Source: Acidovorax sp.
GTDB taxonomy: Bacteria; Pseudomonadota; Gammaproteobacteria; Burkholderiales; Burkholderiaceae_C
DNA length: 64,000 bases
Reading direction: 5' to 3'
NCBI RefSeq assembly: GCF_027492855.1
Contig: NZ_JAPUDY010000008.1
Span: 62,001-126,000 of the forward strand
Every line of letters begins with the position of its first letter. Positions within the stretch are counted from its first letter, which is position 1. Shown in pieces: positions 37,980 to 52,038 of this stretch. The notes under the pieces were generated by a model, which made no database searches, had not been told where the DNA came from, and saw only the letters and a program-made list of their open reading frames with translations. The translations under genes were made by a program, and so were the position numbers.

Positions 37980-39509
37980 TCAAAATCCTTCCTGTGTTTG
38001 CGTCATTCCGCCCATCGACTGCGATTGCGAGAAGGTCTGCGAAGGCGGCTGCACTCGCTGTGCGCCCTCGCCCAACACCCAGGTGTCCTTGGTACCACCG
38101 CCCTGCGATGAGTTGACCACCAGAGAGCCCTCCTGCAGCGCCACGCGCGTGAGGCCGCCTGCGGCCATCTGCACCTCGCGCCCACTGAGCACGAAGGGGC
38201 GCAGGTCGATGTGGCGCGGGGCGATACCAGCGTCCACATAGGTAGGGCAGCTCGACAGGCTCAGCGTGGGCTGGGCGATGTAGCCCGCCGGGTTGGCGAT
38301 CAGCGCGCGGCGGAAGTCCTCGATCTCGGCCTGCGTGGCCGCCGGGCCGATGAGCATGCCGTAGCCGCCCGCGCCATGCACCTCCTTGACCACCAGGTCT
38401 TTCAGGTTGGCCAGCACATGCTGCAGGTCGTCCTGCTTGCGGCACATCCAGGTGGGCACGTTCTTGAGGATGGGCTCCTCGCCCAGGTAGAAGCGGATCA
38501 TCTCGGGCACGTAGGGGTAGACCGATTTATCGTCGGCCACACCCGTGCCCACAGCGTTGCAGATACCCACGTTGCCCGCGCGATAGGCGTCCATCAGGCC
38601 GTGGCAGCCCAGCGTGGAGTTGCGGCGAAAAACCTGCGGGTCGAGGAAGTCGTCGTCCACACGGCGGTAAATCACGTCCACCCGCTGCAGGCCACGCGTG
38701 GTGCGCATATAGACGAACTTGTCCTTGACGATCAGATCCTGTCCCTCGACCAGCTCCACCCCCATCTGCTGCGCAAGAAAGGCGTGCTCGAAGTACGCGC
38801 TGTTGTGCATGCCGGGCGTAAGCACCACCACCGTGGGCTCATCGGCCGTGCCGGGGGCGCTGGCGCGCAGGGTTTCGAGCAGCATGTCGGGGTAGTGCGC
38901 CACGGGCGCCACCTTGTGCAGGCTGAACAGCTCGGGAAAAAGCCGCATCATCATCTTGCGGTTTTCCAGCATGTAGCTCACGCCGCTGGGCACGCGCAGG
39001 TTGTCCTCCAGCACGTAATACTCGCCTTCGCCCTGCGCGTTGGGGGCGCGCACGATGTCGATGCCCGCAATGTGTGCGTAAATGTTCTTCGGCACATCCA
39101 CCCCCGCCATTTCGGGGCGGTACTGCGCGTTGTTGAGGATGAGGTCGGAAGGCACGATGCCTGCGCGGATGATGTCCTGTCCGTGGTAAACGTCGTGGAT
39201 GAAGCGGTTGAGCGCCGTAACCCGTTGCACCAGGCCCTGCTGCATGCTGCTCCATTCGTGGGCCGGGATGATGCGCGGGATCAGGTCGAACGGGATCAGC
39301 CGCTCGTTGCCCGCGCCGCCCTCGTCCTTGGCGCCATAGACGGCAAAGGTGATGCCAACGCGCCGAAAGATCATCTCGGCCTCGGCCCGGCGGGCCTGCA
39401 TCACGTCAGGGGGCTGTTTGCTCAACCACTGCGCATAGCGCTTGTAGTGTTCACGCACATCGCTGCCATCGAAAGGCAGCATGGCGTACATCTCGTCAAA
39501 TTTCTGCAT
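37980..39509 (-). CDS. Circularly permuted ATP-grasp protein (DUF404/DUF407)
   Basis: I chose the ATG at 39509 because GGAGG lies 8 bases upstream; 509 residues result, starting MQKFDEMYAMLPFDGSDVRE, as usual for the family. Blocks seen include FRRVGITFAVYGAKDE, RIIPAHEWSSMQQGLVQRVT, IYRRVDDDFLDPQVFRRNST and VVKEVHGAGGYGMLIGPAA. These enzymes (CP_ATPgrasp_2) are predicted ATP-dependent carboxylate-amine ligases acting with alpha-E proteins; the product is unknown. It is first of a two-gene operon with the alpha-E gene. Confidence 0.92.
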   Translation of the reverse strand: MQKFDEMYAMLPFDGSDVREHYKRYAQWLSKQPPDVMQARRAEAEMIFRRVGITFAVYGAKDEGGAGNERLIPFDLIPRIIPAHEWSSMQQGLVQRVTALNRFIHDVYHGQDIIRAGIVPSDLILNNAQYRPEMAGVDVPKNIYAHIAGIDIVRAPNAQGEGEYYVLEDNLRVPSGVSYMLENRKMMMRLFPELFSLHKVAPVAHYPDMLLETLRASAPGTADEPTVVVLTPGMHNSAYFEHAFLAQQMGVELVEGQDLIVKDKFVYMRTTRGLQRVDVIYRRVDDDFLDPQVFRRNSTLGCHGLMDAYRAGNVGICNAVGTGVADDKSVYPYVPEMIRFYLGEEPILKNVPTWMCRKQDDLQHVLANLKDLVVKEVHGAGGYGMLIGPAATQAEIEDFRRALIANPAGYIAQPTLSLSSCPTYVDAGIAPRHIDLRPFVLSGREVQMAAGGLTRVALQEGSLVVNSSQGGGTKDTWVLGEGAQRVQPPSQTFSQSQSMGGMTQTQEGF

Positions 39510-39596
39510 GAACGTGCCTCCTGCAGACAGGATAGCAAGTTGCGCGCCCGCCCATTTCGCAACAGCCCCTGAGAGCACTGCGCCATCCGCCCCAAC

Positions 39597-42137
39597 TCAA
39601 TCGCTCCGTGGCACCATGCTGTGCTGCCAGTACCGTCGGCGGGTGTCGCGCTCGCACCCCACCGCTGCTGGCTGCAACGAAGACCAGGTGGCCGCCCCGC
39701 AGCGTGAAGACTCCACGACCTGGATGCCACGCTCGCGGTAGCGCTGCAATACCTCGGGGGCCGGGTGTCCGAACCGGTTGCGGTACCCGGCCTGCACCAA
39801 AGCAGTGCGCGGCCGCACAGCCTCCAGCAGCGCGGGCGATGAAGATGTCTTGCTGCCGTGGTGCGGCACCAGCAGCCAATCTGCCTGCAACGCAGCGCCC
39901 CGCGCCACCAGGGCCTGCTCCTGCGGGGCCTCGATGTCTCCCACCAGCAAAGCCACCGGCGCACCGGGCCCGGCCGCCACGATGCGCAGCACGCAGCTCA
40001 AGGCATTGGGCCGTGGCGCACGGGGCGCCGGGGCGTCGTCGCCCGCCATGGGGTGCAGCACTTCAAAGGCCACGCCGTCCCACTCCCAGCGCTGCCCGGC
40101 CAGGCAGGGCTTGGCCGGGCGCAAAGCCTGCAGGGCGTGTTCTGCCTCGATGGAGCCGGTGAGCGTGGCCTGGGGCTGCTGGGCCAGCACCGCCGCCGCG
40201 CCGCCCGTGTGGTCGGCGTCACGGTGGCTGAGCATGAGCACATCCACCCGCTCGCCCAGCGCACGCAAGAGCGGCACCAACACGCGGTGGCCCGCATCGC
40301 TCTCGCGGCTGAAGCGCGGGCCCGCGTCGTACAGCAGCGTGTGGGTGACCGTACGCACCAGCACCGCATTGCCCTGGCCGATGTCGGCCGCCAACAACTC
40401 GAACTGCCCCACGGCAGGCCGCGCAGGCTGCCACCAGAACACAGGCAACAACAAAGGCAGCGCCAGCAGCCGCACGCGCCACGGCAGCCGCATGGCCAGC
40501 AGCGCACCACCGGCCACGGCTGCCACCCCGGCCCACAAAGGCGCTGCGGGCAAAAAAACCACCGCCCAAGGCCACTGGGCCAGCCATTGCAGCAGCGCCG
40601 CCAATGGCTGCAGGCTGAGCGCCGCCAGGCTCCACAGCGGGGCCCACAACACACCACCCAGCGCCAGCGGCGTGACCACCAGCGTGACCCAGGGGATCGC
40701 CACCAGGTTGGCCACAAAACCCACCAGCGATACCTGGCCAAACAGCAACAACCCCAGGGGCGTGAGCGCAAGGGTCACCACCCATTGCTCACGAAGCAAA
40801 GAGTAAAAATGGCCTCTAGCGCTTGATCCATAAGCGCTACCAGCTATCGGATTAGTAGCAAACAACACCCCCACGGCCACAAAGCTCAGCCAGAAGCCCG
40901 CCTGCGCCAGAGCCCAGGGGTCCAGCACCACCACGGCCGCGCAGGCCAGCAGCCACACCTGGGGCCAGGGCCAGCGCCGCCCGCTCAGCTGCAGCAAGGC
41001 CACCACGCCCAGCATGGTGACGGTGCGCTGTGCAGGCACACCCCAGCCGCTGAAGAACGCATAGGCCGCCGCCAGCACCACCCCAGCCACCAGCGCGGCC
41101 GACGGCGCGGGCACTGCCAGGCACAGGCGTGCAGAGCGCCGCCACAGGCTGCGCACTACCCAGGCCGCCAGCCAGGCAAACAGCGTGATATGCAAGCCGG
41201 AAATACTCATGAGGTGGGCCACGCCCGTGGCGCGAAACACATCCCAGTCCGCCCGGTCGATGGCGCGTTGGTCGCCCGTGACCAAGGCCGCCACCACGCC
41301 CGCGATGCGCGCACGCCCTGGGTCGTCGGCATCCTGAGCACCGCGCCCGAGCCGGTCCAGAATGGCATCGCGCACAGCCTGGCGCCATTGCTCCACCGGG
41401 TGCTGCCAGGTGGTGGCCAGGCGCACCGGGGGTTCGTCCTTGGGGCCTGCGCGCACATAGCCGTTGGCCTGAACGCCCTGCTCCCACGCCCACAGCTCAA
41501 AGTCGAACCCATGGGGGTTGCGCAGGCCGTGCGGCGCCTTCAGGCGCACCGTCAGGCTCCAGCGCTCGCCCGCCCGCATGGGGGGCGGCAGGCGCTGCAG
41601 ATCAAGCGCATCGCCCGCGTCGCGAAATGCCCCGCCGTACCAGGCCACCTCGATCTGGGGTGGCACATCAACAGGCGCGCCTTTCAGGTGCGCCGCCTGC
41701 ACCGCCAGGCGCAGCCGGGTGCCCGCTTCGTTGGACTGCGGCATGGCCGACACGACCCCGGTCACGCGGATGTCTTGCCCTTCCAGCACAGGGTCCAGGC
41801 GCTGCTGCAGGTAGGCCACCGCCCGCAGGCCGCTGGCCGCGAACATGGCCAGGGCGCCAGCGCCCAGCGCCAATGCGGTCGTGACGGCCACCGCCCAGCG
41901 GGCCCAGCGCCATGCCCAGCGTGGCCGTGCAAGCGCCATCGCACAGCAGCCCACCACCAACGCCGCGCACAGCAGGGCGGCATACACCTCTGTGCTCCAC
42001 AGCGCAGGCTGCTGCAACTGCAGCGCTGCCCCCGCAACCACCCCCAGCAGCACGGCAGGCACTTGCCAAGACGCCAGAGGCGCCATCGCCGGAGCGCCGG
42101 ACAGCGTGGCGGCATTAGGAGCGCTTATGGCGGGCAT
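39597..42137 (-). CDS. comEC: DNA internalisation-related competence protein ComEC/Rec2
   Basis: The 846-residue protein carries a DUF4131-like N terminus with several TMs and an OB-like part. The ComEC core follows (HLMSISGLHITLFAWLAAW with the conserved Gly-Leu-His), then more TMs, and a C-terminal metallo-beta-lactamase-like domain (LAADIGQGNAVLVRTVTHTL, then MLSHRDADHTGGAAAVLAQ). ComEC forms the inner-membrane channel for single-stranded DNA during natural transformation. A copy of the two-hairpin repeat (40811-40860) lies within the gene, encoding roughly residues 426-442 in a variable loop before LLREQWVVTLALTPLGLLLF, without breaking the frame. Confidence 0.93.
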   Translation of the reverse strand: MPAISAPNAATLSGAPAMAPLASWQVPAVLLGVVAGAALQLQQPALWSTEVYAALLCAALVVGCCAMALARPRWAWRWARWAVAVTTALALGAGALAMFAASGLRAVAYLQQRLDPVLEGQDIRVTGVVSAMPQSNEAGTRLRLAVQAAHLKGAPVDVPPQIEVAWYGGAFRDAGDALDLQRLPPPMRAGERWSLTVRLKAPHGLRNPHGFDFELWAWEQGVQANGYVRAGPKDEPPVRLATTWQHPVEQWRQAVRDAILDRLGRGAQDADDPGRARIAGVVAALVTGDQRAIDRADWDVFRATGVAHLMSISGLHITLFAWLAAWVVRSLWRRSARLCLAVPAPSAALVAGVVLAAAYAFFSGWGVPAQRTVTMLGVVALLQLSGRRWPWPQVWLLACAAVVVLDPWALAQAGFWLSFVAVGVLFATNPIAGSAYGSSARGHFYSLLREQWVVTLALTPLGLLLFGQVSLVGFVANLVAIPWVTLVVTPLALGGVLWAPLWSLAALSLQPLAALLQWLAQWPWAVVFLPAAPLWAGVAAVAGGALLAMRLPWRVRLLALPLLLPVFWWQPARPAVGQFELLAADIGQGNAVLVRTVTHTLLYDAGPRFSRESDAGHRVLVPLLRALGERVDVLMLSHRDADHTGGAAAVLAQQPQATLTGSIEAEHALQALRPAKPCLAGQRWEWDGVAFEVLHPMAGDDAPAPRAPRPNALSCVLRIVAAGPGAPVALLVGDIEAPQEQALVARGAALQADWLLVPHHGSKTSSSPALLEAVRPRTALVQAGYRNRFGHPAPEVLQRYRERGIQVVESSRCGAATWSSLQPAAVGCERDTRRRYWQHSMVPRSD
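40811..40860 (+). repeat. Two-hairpin dispersed repeat, copy F (inside comEC)
   Basis: TAGCGCTT at 40817-40824 pairs with AAGCGCTA at 40832-40839; the second hairpin is GCTATCGGATTAGTAGC (one mismatch). It matches copy G in 40 or more of its 50 bases. On the coding (minus) strand of comEC it is read through as part of a loop. Confidence 0.85.
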
Positions 42138-42282
42138 GGGCTGATGCTAATGCGGCGCTGGCATGGAGGGTGGATGGATTCGGCGCACACTGCTGTGTAA
42201 CACTTATCCCCACCCGGCTGAGGGGCCGACCGCATCCGTGTTGTGCCCCGCCATCCATCCCCCATTCATTCCGAGGAAGACC

Positions 42283-42741
42283 ATGAGCGTTTACGACAAG
42301 TTGAAAGAACTCAACATTACCCTGCCCCCCGTGTCGGTGCCTGCCGCCGCCTACGTGCCCTATGTGCAAACGGGCAACCTGGTGTTCCTCTCCGGCCACA
42401 TCGCCCGCAAGGACGGCAAGCCCTGGGCGGCGCAATTCGGCAAGAACATCGCCACCGAAGAAGGCAAGCTGGCCGCACGCGCCGTGGCCATCGACCTGCT
42501 GGGCACGCTGCATGCAGCCACCGGCGGTGACCTGAACCGCATCCAGCGCATCGTGAAGGTGATGAGCCTCGTCAACTCCACCGGCGACTTCACCGAGCAG
42601 CACCTGGTGACCAACGGCGCCAGCGAACTGCTGGGCCAGGTGTTTGGCGACAAGGGCGTGCACGCCCGCAGCGCCTTCGGCGTAGCGCAGATCCCCATGG
42701 GAGCCTGTGTGGAGATCGAACTGATCGCTGAGCTGGCCTGA
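42283..42741 (+). CDS. RidA-family protein (YjgF/YER057c/UK114)
   Basis: The ATG at 42283 is preceded by GAGG and gives 152 residues. The family features are a Tyr/Val-rich start (AAYVPYVQTGNLVFLSGHIA), LLGTLHAATGGDLNRIQRIV, and the C-terminal ARSAFGVAQIPMGACVEIEL. The last holds an Ala-Arg-x-Ala motif in which this long RidA subgroup has the arginine that binds the substrate carboxylate. RidA enzymes hydrolyse reactive enamine/imine intermediates such as 2-aminoacrylate. The longer form (about 150 residues) is an atypical subgroup whose substrate is less certain. Confidence 0.9.
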   Translation: MSVYDKLKELNITLPPVSVPAAAYVPYVQTGNLVFLSGHIARKDGKPWAAQFGKNIATEEGKLAARAVAIDLLGTLHAATGGDLNRIQRIVKVMSLVNSTGDFTEQHLVTNGASELLGQVFGDKGVHARSAFGVAQIPMGACVEIELIAELA

Positions 42742-42766
42742 ACAACCCCGCTCCATCCCTATCAAA

Positions 42767-42801
42767 AACGCCCCGCAGGCTTGCGCTTGCGGGGCGTTTT
42801 T
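42767..42801 (+). terminator. Rho-independent terminator of the ridA-type gene
   Basis: AACGCCCCGCA pairs with TGCGGGGCGTT around a ten-base loop, followed by TTTTT and preceded by AAAAA on the other side, so it may also work for the converging chemoreceptor gene. Confidence 0.93.
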
Positions 42802-42854
42802 GTTGGCGCTGAAGAAGCGGCACCCGCAGCGGATGCCTTTCTTTTTTACCGTGC

Positions 42855-44450
42855 CTAGGCGCTGCCTGCCATCCCAATGGCGACCTGAGCAGATCCGCGA
42901 CTGGCGGCCGCGTTGACCTTGAACATCGCCACCACCTGCGCAAGGTGGTCCGCCTGCTCCCGCAGGCTTTGCGCGGCGGCTGCGCTTTCTTCGACCAACG
43001 CGGCGTTTTGCTGGGTCATCTGGTCCAGATTGCCAATGGCCTGATTGACCTGGGACACCCCCGCGCTTTGCTCGGACGAAGCAGTGGTGATTTCGCTGAT
43101 CATGTCGGTCACCCGTTGCACCGACTGTACGATGTCCGTCATGGTGGCGCCCGCATCCGACACCAGCCGCGAACCGACTTCAACCTTCTCGACCGAAGCG
43201 CTGATGAGTTGCTTGATCTCCTTGGCAGCTTCTGCGCTGCGCTGGGCCAGGCTGCGCACCTCGGACGCAACCACCGCAAACCCACGGCCTTGCTCGCCCG
43301 CGCGCGCGGCCTCCACGGCGGCATTGAGCGCCAGGATGTTGGTCTGAAACGCAATGCTGTCGATCACACCGATGATGTCGGCGATCTTCTTGCTGCTGTG
43401 GTTGATGTCTTCCATCGTGGCCACCACTTTGGTCACCACCTCGCCACCCCGGCGCGCAACCCCGGTGGCGCTCGCCGCCAGGCTGCTGGCCTGCTGGGCA
43501 CTGCCCGCGCTTTGCTGGATGGTGCTGGTGAACTCCTCCATGGCGGCGGCCGTCTCCTGCAGATTGCTGGACGTCTGCTCGGTGCGCGCCGACAGGTCGT
43601 GGTTGCCGGTGGCGATCTCGGCGCTGGCGATGGCGATGCTGTCTGTGCTCTGCCGCACCTGGTGCACCATGCGGCCCAGCGCGCCGCTCATGCCGTACAG
43701 CGAGCGCAAGAGGTCACCGAACTCGTCACCCCGTGTCACCGCCCCCTGCATGCTCAAATCACCGCCCGCAATGCGCTCGGCCAGTTCGTTGGCCTGCGCA
43801 AGCGGCCGCCGGATGCTGTCGATCAGGTAGTAGGCCCCCACAATGATCGCCAGCAGCAACAGCCCCACGGCGGTGGCTGCAATCTTGACCGTGAACAAGC
43901 GCTCGGCAGCCATGCGCTTTTGGAGGTCTTCAGCGCCTTGCCGCTGTTGCTGCACAAAATCGCGCAGCGTGCCGATATAAGCCGCCACCGACGGGTTGTA
44001 CTTCTGGTCAATCAGCGTCACTGCCTGCTCGTGCTGCCCGTCGCTCTTGAGTTTGCGGGCCTCGCCACGCAGGTCGATCATCGTCTTGCGCGCTGCGGCG
44101 ATCTTGGCCATCTGCTGCCTGTCGGCCTCCGACAGGACCATGGCCTCCAGCGACTTCTGCACCTCGCTGATCTGGGCCGACGTGGCTGCGATGTCGTCTT
44201 TGAACTCGGCCTCCACCGCCGGGTCGTTGCTGACGATGAGCGCCTGGGTTCTCGCCGCGTTGGTTTCGGTCAGGCCGGACCAACGCAGCGCCGCTTGCAC
44301 GTGCGACTCCATCTCCTTGGAGGCTGCATCGGACTCGGCCTGCACCTTGGCCGACCGGTATGCGGCAAAACCCACCACCGCCACCAGCATGGCCACGATC
44401 AGAATCACGGCCATCCAGAGCTTGTGGGCCATCCGAAGATTGTTGGGCAT
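42855..44450 (-). CDS. Methyl-accepting chemotaxis protein (Tsr-like)
   Basis: The ATG at 44450, with AGGAGG 6 bases upstream, gives 531 residues. The protein has TM1 ([20 protein letters not shown]), a four-helix-bundle ligand domain, TM2 near 190-212 ([20 protein letters not shown]), HAMP, and a signalling domain with [20 protein letters not shown] and [20 protein letters not shown]. It ends without a CheR-tethering pentapeptide. This receptor type feeds the flagellar chemotaxis pathway, unlike the WspA-type receptor at 2133. It stands alone, with no che genes nearby. The ligand is unknown. Confidence 0.94.
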   Translation of the reverse strand: MPNNLRMAHKLWMAVILIVAMLVAVVGFAAYRSAKVQAESDAASKEMESHVQAALRWSGLTETNAARTQALIVSNDPAVEAEFKDDIAATSAQISEVQKSLEAMVLSEADRQQMAKIAAARKTMIDLRGEARKLKSDGQHEQAVTLIDQKYNPSVAAYIGTLRDFVQQQRQGAEDLQKRMAAERLFTVKIAATAVGLLLLAIIVGAYYLIDSIRRPLAQANELAERIAGGDLSMQGAVTRGDEFGDLLRSLYGMSGALGRMVHQVRQSTDSIAIASAEIATGNHDLSARTEQTSSNLQETAAAMEEFTSTIQQSAGSAQQASSLAASATGVARRGGEVVTKVVATMEDINHSSKKIADIIGVIDSIAFQTNILALNAAVEAARAGEQGRGFAVVASEVRSLAQRSAEAAKEIKQLISASVEKVEVGSRLVSDAGATMTDIVQSVQRVTDMISEITTASSEQSAGVSQVNQAIGNLDQMTQQNAALVEESAAAAQSLREQADHLAQVVAMFKVNAAASRGSAQVAIGMAGSA

Positions 44451-44763
44451 CGTTGCCTCCTGAAGTCTTGGGTTTGTGAATAAATGTTTCTGACATTTTC
44501 CCCCCAATGCACAAATTTCAATGCAAAGCTCGGGGATGACCCTATTGCCGGCAGCCCCGAGGCTTCGTAAAGGCGTCACGTTGGCGACCCCGCCCTCTCA
44601 AAGCCGGTCGGCGCACGGGCGCAGAGCCTTGTCGAAATAGTGCCCCTACTGCCGTTCTCTGCCCGCCATGCGCGCATCAGCGACACCCTCCTTTGGTCGG
44701 GTTCTCAGGCAACGGCGAAGCCATGACACTGGCGGGCATCCATTTTTCAAAGGCACGCATCGC

Positions 44764-45144
44764 ATGACCACTCGCACGCTCCACCGCAAGCTCCTTGGCG
44801 CCACCGTTCTTATCGCACTGGGCCTGTCCGGTTGCGCAGCCACCATCACCCAGGAGGGCCTGGAGCAGCGCACCTCGGTGGCCATTGGCCGCGCTGTGGG
44901 CGCCTTCACCATTGCCAACAAGAGCACCGAAACCGGCGGGCGCATCAACTACACCGCCAACACCACCGACGGCGTCACCTACCAGTGCTACATGTACTCG
45001 GCAACAGGGTTCCAAAAAGCCATGACGTTCGGCCAGACGCCAAATTCGGACGCCATCTGCACGCCCATGGTCGGTAAGGGCGCAACACCCGCTGCCGCAG
45101 CGGCCTCATGCAACGCGCTGAACAAGGCTGCGAACCGCTGCTGA
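44764..45144 (+). CDS. Small secreted lipoprotein (126 aa), hypothetical
   Basis: From the ATG at 44764 (AAAGG 10 bases upstream) the protein has a lipoprotein signal peptide ending in ALGLSGC, so it should be anchored through Cys24 or close to it. The mature part begins AATITQEGLEQRTSVAIGRA and contains three further cysteines (YQCYMYS, DAICTP, ASCNALNKAANRC) that could form disulfides. I do not recognise a domain. Nothing in the neighbourhood suggests a role. Confidence 0.7.
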   Translation: MTTRTLHRKLLGATVLIALGLSGCAATITQEGLEQRTSVAIGRAVGAFTIANKSTETGGRINYTANTTDGVTYQCYMYSATGFQKAMTFGQTPNSDAICTPMVGKGATPAAAAASCNALNKAANRC

Positions 45145-45251
45145 TCGGTTCGATGTCTTCTGCTCTGCGCAAGACACCCTTGGCATGGTCTGGGGCGGTT
45201 GACCGCCTCGGGGCGGCGGGCAAATAGCCCCGCCAGCCCCTCCCGTCTTTT

Positions 45252-47605
<2,354 letters not shown>

Positions 47606-47609
<4 letters not shown>

Positions 47610-48448
47610 TCGTTGCTTACGGTTTCTTGATTCGCGTTCTGGGGGGCGCCCGGTGTGCTTGTCTGCGCCACGCGGGTGGGCGGCAGGTTGCCCCGGTTCT
47701 GCGCACCGCCCGACAGCTCCATGCGCACGCGGCCGGGCACGGCGCGCTGCGCCAGCACGGGGGCAGGCGGCTTGAGTTGGGTGTACAGGCCCATCACGGT
47801 GCGCACGTAGTTTTGCGTTTCCTTGAAGGCCGGAATCTGGTTGCCCGCGCGCTGCACCGCGCCCTCACCGGCGTTGTAGGCCGCCACGGCCAGGTCCAGG
47901 CGGCCGGGAAACAGGTCGATCAGGTAGCGCAGGTAGCGGGTGCCGGTGGGCACGTTCACGGCCGGGTCGGCCAGTTTTTGCTCCACCGTGCGCCTGGCGT
48001 CCGCGCTCACGCCAAATCGGTTGGCCGTGGCGGGCATCACCTGCATCAGACCCACGGCGCCCTTGGGCGACACGGCAGTGGCGTCAAAGCCGGATTCGGT
48101 GGCGATCACGGCCTGCAGCAATTCATAGTCCACACCATGTTGGCTGGAGGCCGCGCGCAGGTGGTGCTTGACGCGCTTGTAGTCAGGCGCAATGTCGAAA
48201 AAGGCCAGCAGGCGCGCACCCGCCGCAGGCAGCGCGTAGGGCCTGGGCGCGGCATGGGCCGGTTCACGGGTGGAGTCGAAGTCGTTGCCCCTGAAAAACA
48301 GCTGATAGCGCGCGTCCACCTGCTCGGCAGCAAAATGTGTCACCCCGCGCTCGTCCACATGGGCCCACAGGTCCGCACGGGCACCTTGCTGCACAAAACA
48401 TAGCAGCAAACCAATAAAGGATAAGCGCCAGCCGCCTTTTTTCTGCAT
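47606..48448 (-). CDS. Lytic transglycosylase (Slt-type) between parE and parC
   Basis: The 280-residue protein has a signal peptide ([15 protein letters not shown]) and an N-terminal DUF4124-like part ([20 protein letters not shown]). A soluble lytic transglycosylase domain follows, with catalytic Glu in [20 protein letters not shown], then [14 protein letters not shown] and [15 protein letters not shown]. It cleaves peptidoglycan glycan strands to 1,6-anhydro products in the periplasm. It is 3 bp behind parE and overlaps parC by 4 bp. The C-terminal ~40 residues are low complexity. Confidence 0.9.
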
Positions 48449-48451
48449 AGC

Positions 48452-50437
<1,986 letters not shown>

Positions 50438-50570
50438 AGCGGCGGATTGTAGTGCGGCAGCGCAGCAATAGCTGGATATATAACCAGCCCCACAAGGCTG
50501 CCCCTGCTGGCAACTGTATTGGTCACCTGTGTATCAGCGCGTTTCATGCAATCTCGCTACATTCCTGCGC

Positions 50571-51788
50571 ATGCATACGAATTCCCCCAAACTGTCCATG
50601 TTCCAGGTGCTTGCGTGTGGCGCCGCCATCGTGACCCTGTCCATGGGCATTCGCCACGGCTTTGGCCTGTGGCTGCTGCCCATCACACAAGAGATGGGCT
50701 GGACGCGCCAGTCGTTCGCGCTGGCCATCGCCATCCAGAACCTCTCCTGGGGCCTGATCGGGATCTTTGCGGGCATGGTGGCCGACCGGTTCGGCGCTTT
50801 CCGCGTGCTCATCGGCTGCGCGGTGCTCTACGGCCTGGGCCTGGCGGGCATGGCGCTGTCGCCCACGCCCACGCTGTTTGCACTGACGGCGGGCGTGCTC
50901 ATCGGCGCTGCGCAGGCGGGCACCACCTATGCCGTGATCTACGGCGTGCTGGGGCGGCAGATTGCGCCCGAGCGCCGCTCCTGGGCCATGGGGGTGGCGG
51001 CGGCCGCGGGCTCGTTCGGCCAGTTTTTGATGGTGCCGGTGGAAGGCTGGCTCATTGCGGGCCTGGGCTGGCAGCAGGCGCTTTTGGCGCTGTCGATGGC
51101 GGTGCTGCTGATCGTGCCCCTGGCCTTTGGCCTGCGCGAGCCGGGGTTCAAGGGCGCCGCGCCGCCCAAGCGCGAGCAGACCGTGGTGCAGGCACTCGGC
51201 GAGGCGTTCCGCTACCCCAGCTTCAACCTGCTGATGGCGGGCTATTTTGTGTGCGGCTTCCAGGTGGTGTTCATCGGGGTGCACATGCCCAGCTACCTCA
51301 AGGACCATGGTCTCTCGCCCCAGGTGGCCAGCTATGCGCTGGCGCTGATCGGCCTGTTCAACGTGTTCGGCACCTACTTTGCGGGCACGCTGGGCCAGCG
51401 CATGCCCAAGCGGTACATCCTGGCGTTCATCTACTTTGCCCGCGCCGTAGCGATCACCGTGTTTTTGATCGTGCCGCTGTCGCCACTGTCGGTGTACGTC
51501 TTCTCGGCGGTGATGGGCACGCTGTGGCTGTCCACCATCCCGCCCACCAACGCAACCATTGCGCAGATTTTTGGCGTGCAGCACCTCTCGATGCTGGGCG
51601 GCTTCGTGTTCTTCAGCCACCAGATCGGCAGCTTCCTGGGCGTGTGGCTGGGCGGGTATCTGTATGACGCCACGGGCAATTACGATATCGTCTGGTACAT
51701 CGCCATCGGCCTGGGCGTGTTTGCCGGGCTGGTGAACCTGCCCGTCAAGGAAAACCCCATCTCCCGCAAAACACCGCAGCCTGCCTGA
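50571..51788 (+). CDS. MFS transporter
   Basis: From the ATG at 50571 the protein has 405 residues and 12 predicted TM segments. Family landmarks are GIRHGFGLWLLPITQEMGW in TM1-2, GIFAGMVADRFGAFRVLIGC (loop 2-3 motif G-x-x-x-D-R-x-G), and the mid-point basic loop after TM6 (REPGFKGAAPPKREQ). It resembles the OFA/monocarboxylate-type group; the substrate is not evident. The upstream frame to 50529 lacks support and no strong ribosome binding site is seen. It is divergent from parE. Confidence 0.87.
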   Translation: MHTNSPKLSMFQVLACGAAIVTLSMGIRHGFGLWLLPITQEMGWTRQSFALAIAIQNLSWGLIGIFAGMVADRFGAFRVLIGCAVLYGLGLAGMALSPTPTLFALTAGVLIGAAQAGTTYAVIYGVLGRQIAPERRSWAMGVAAAAGSFGQFLMVPVEGWLIAGLGWQQALLALSMAVLLIVPLAFGLREPGFKGAAPPKREQTVVQALGEAFRYPSFNLLMAGYFVCGFQVVFIGVHMPSYLKDHGLSPQVASYALALIGLFNVFGTYFAGTLGQRMPKRYILAFIYFARAVAITVFLIVPLSPLSVYVFSAVMGTLWLSTIPPTNATIAQIFGVQHLSMLGGFVFFSHQIGSFLGVWLGGYLYDATGNYDIVWYIAIGLGVFAGLVNLPVKENPISRKTPQPA

Positions 51789-51798
51789 CCCACCCGCC

Positions 51799-51957
51799 AT
51801 GCACCCCAGCAGCCCCCGGCCCCCCAAACCCGTGCCACGCGCCCTGCGCTGGCTGGGCTGGGCCGTGGCCGTGCTGCTGTGCCTGGTGGTGTTTGGCATG
51901 TACACGGTGCCCGAGTTCATGGTGATGCTGGCCGACCAGATGTGGGCGTGTTTCTGA
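51799..51957 (+). CDS. Small single-TM protein (52 aa)
   Basis: A 53-codon frame starts 11 bp after the MFS stop. It has a Pro/Arg-rich cytoplasmic start (PSSPRPPKPVPRALRWLGW), one TM segment (AVAVLLCLVVFGMYTV) and a short tail PEFMVMLADQMWACF. Codon composition matches neighbouring genes, and I recall similar small proteins in related genomes, but there is no known function. It is probably co-transcribed with the transporter. Confidence 0.55.
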   Translation: MHPSSPRPPKPVPRALRWLGWAVAVLLCLVVFGMYTVPEFMVMLADQMWACF

Positions 51958-51986
51958 CCCTCCCATCAGGTTTTCAAGCCTTTTTT

Positions 51987-52036
51987 GGCCTCTAGCGCTT
52001 GATGAATAAGCGCTAGCAGCTATATATTTAATAGCA
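51987..52036 (+). repeat. Two-hairpin dispersed repeat, copy G (most regular)
   Basis: CTAGCGCTT at 51992-52000 pairs with AAGCGCTAG at 52008-52016, and GCTAT at 52019-52023 with ATAGC at 52031-52035 around ATATTTA. It ends with ATAGCA two bases before the ATG of the methyltransferase at 52039, leaving no ordinary ribosome binding site. Confidence 0.88.
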
Positions 52037-52038
52037 TC

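Noticed and set aside
38211..39572. 453-codon plus-strand open frame
   Set aside because: Antisense to the ATP-grasp gene; His/Val/Ala-rich low-information sequence.
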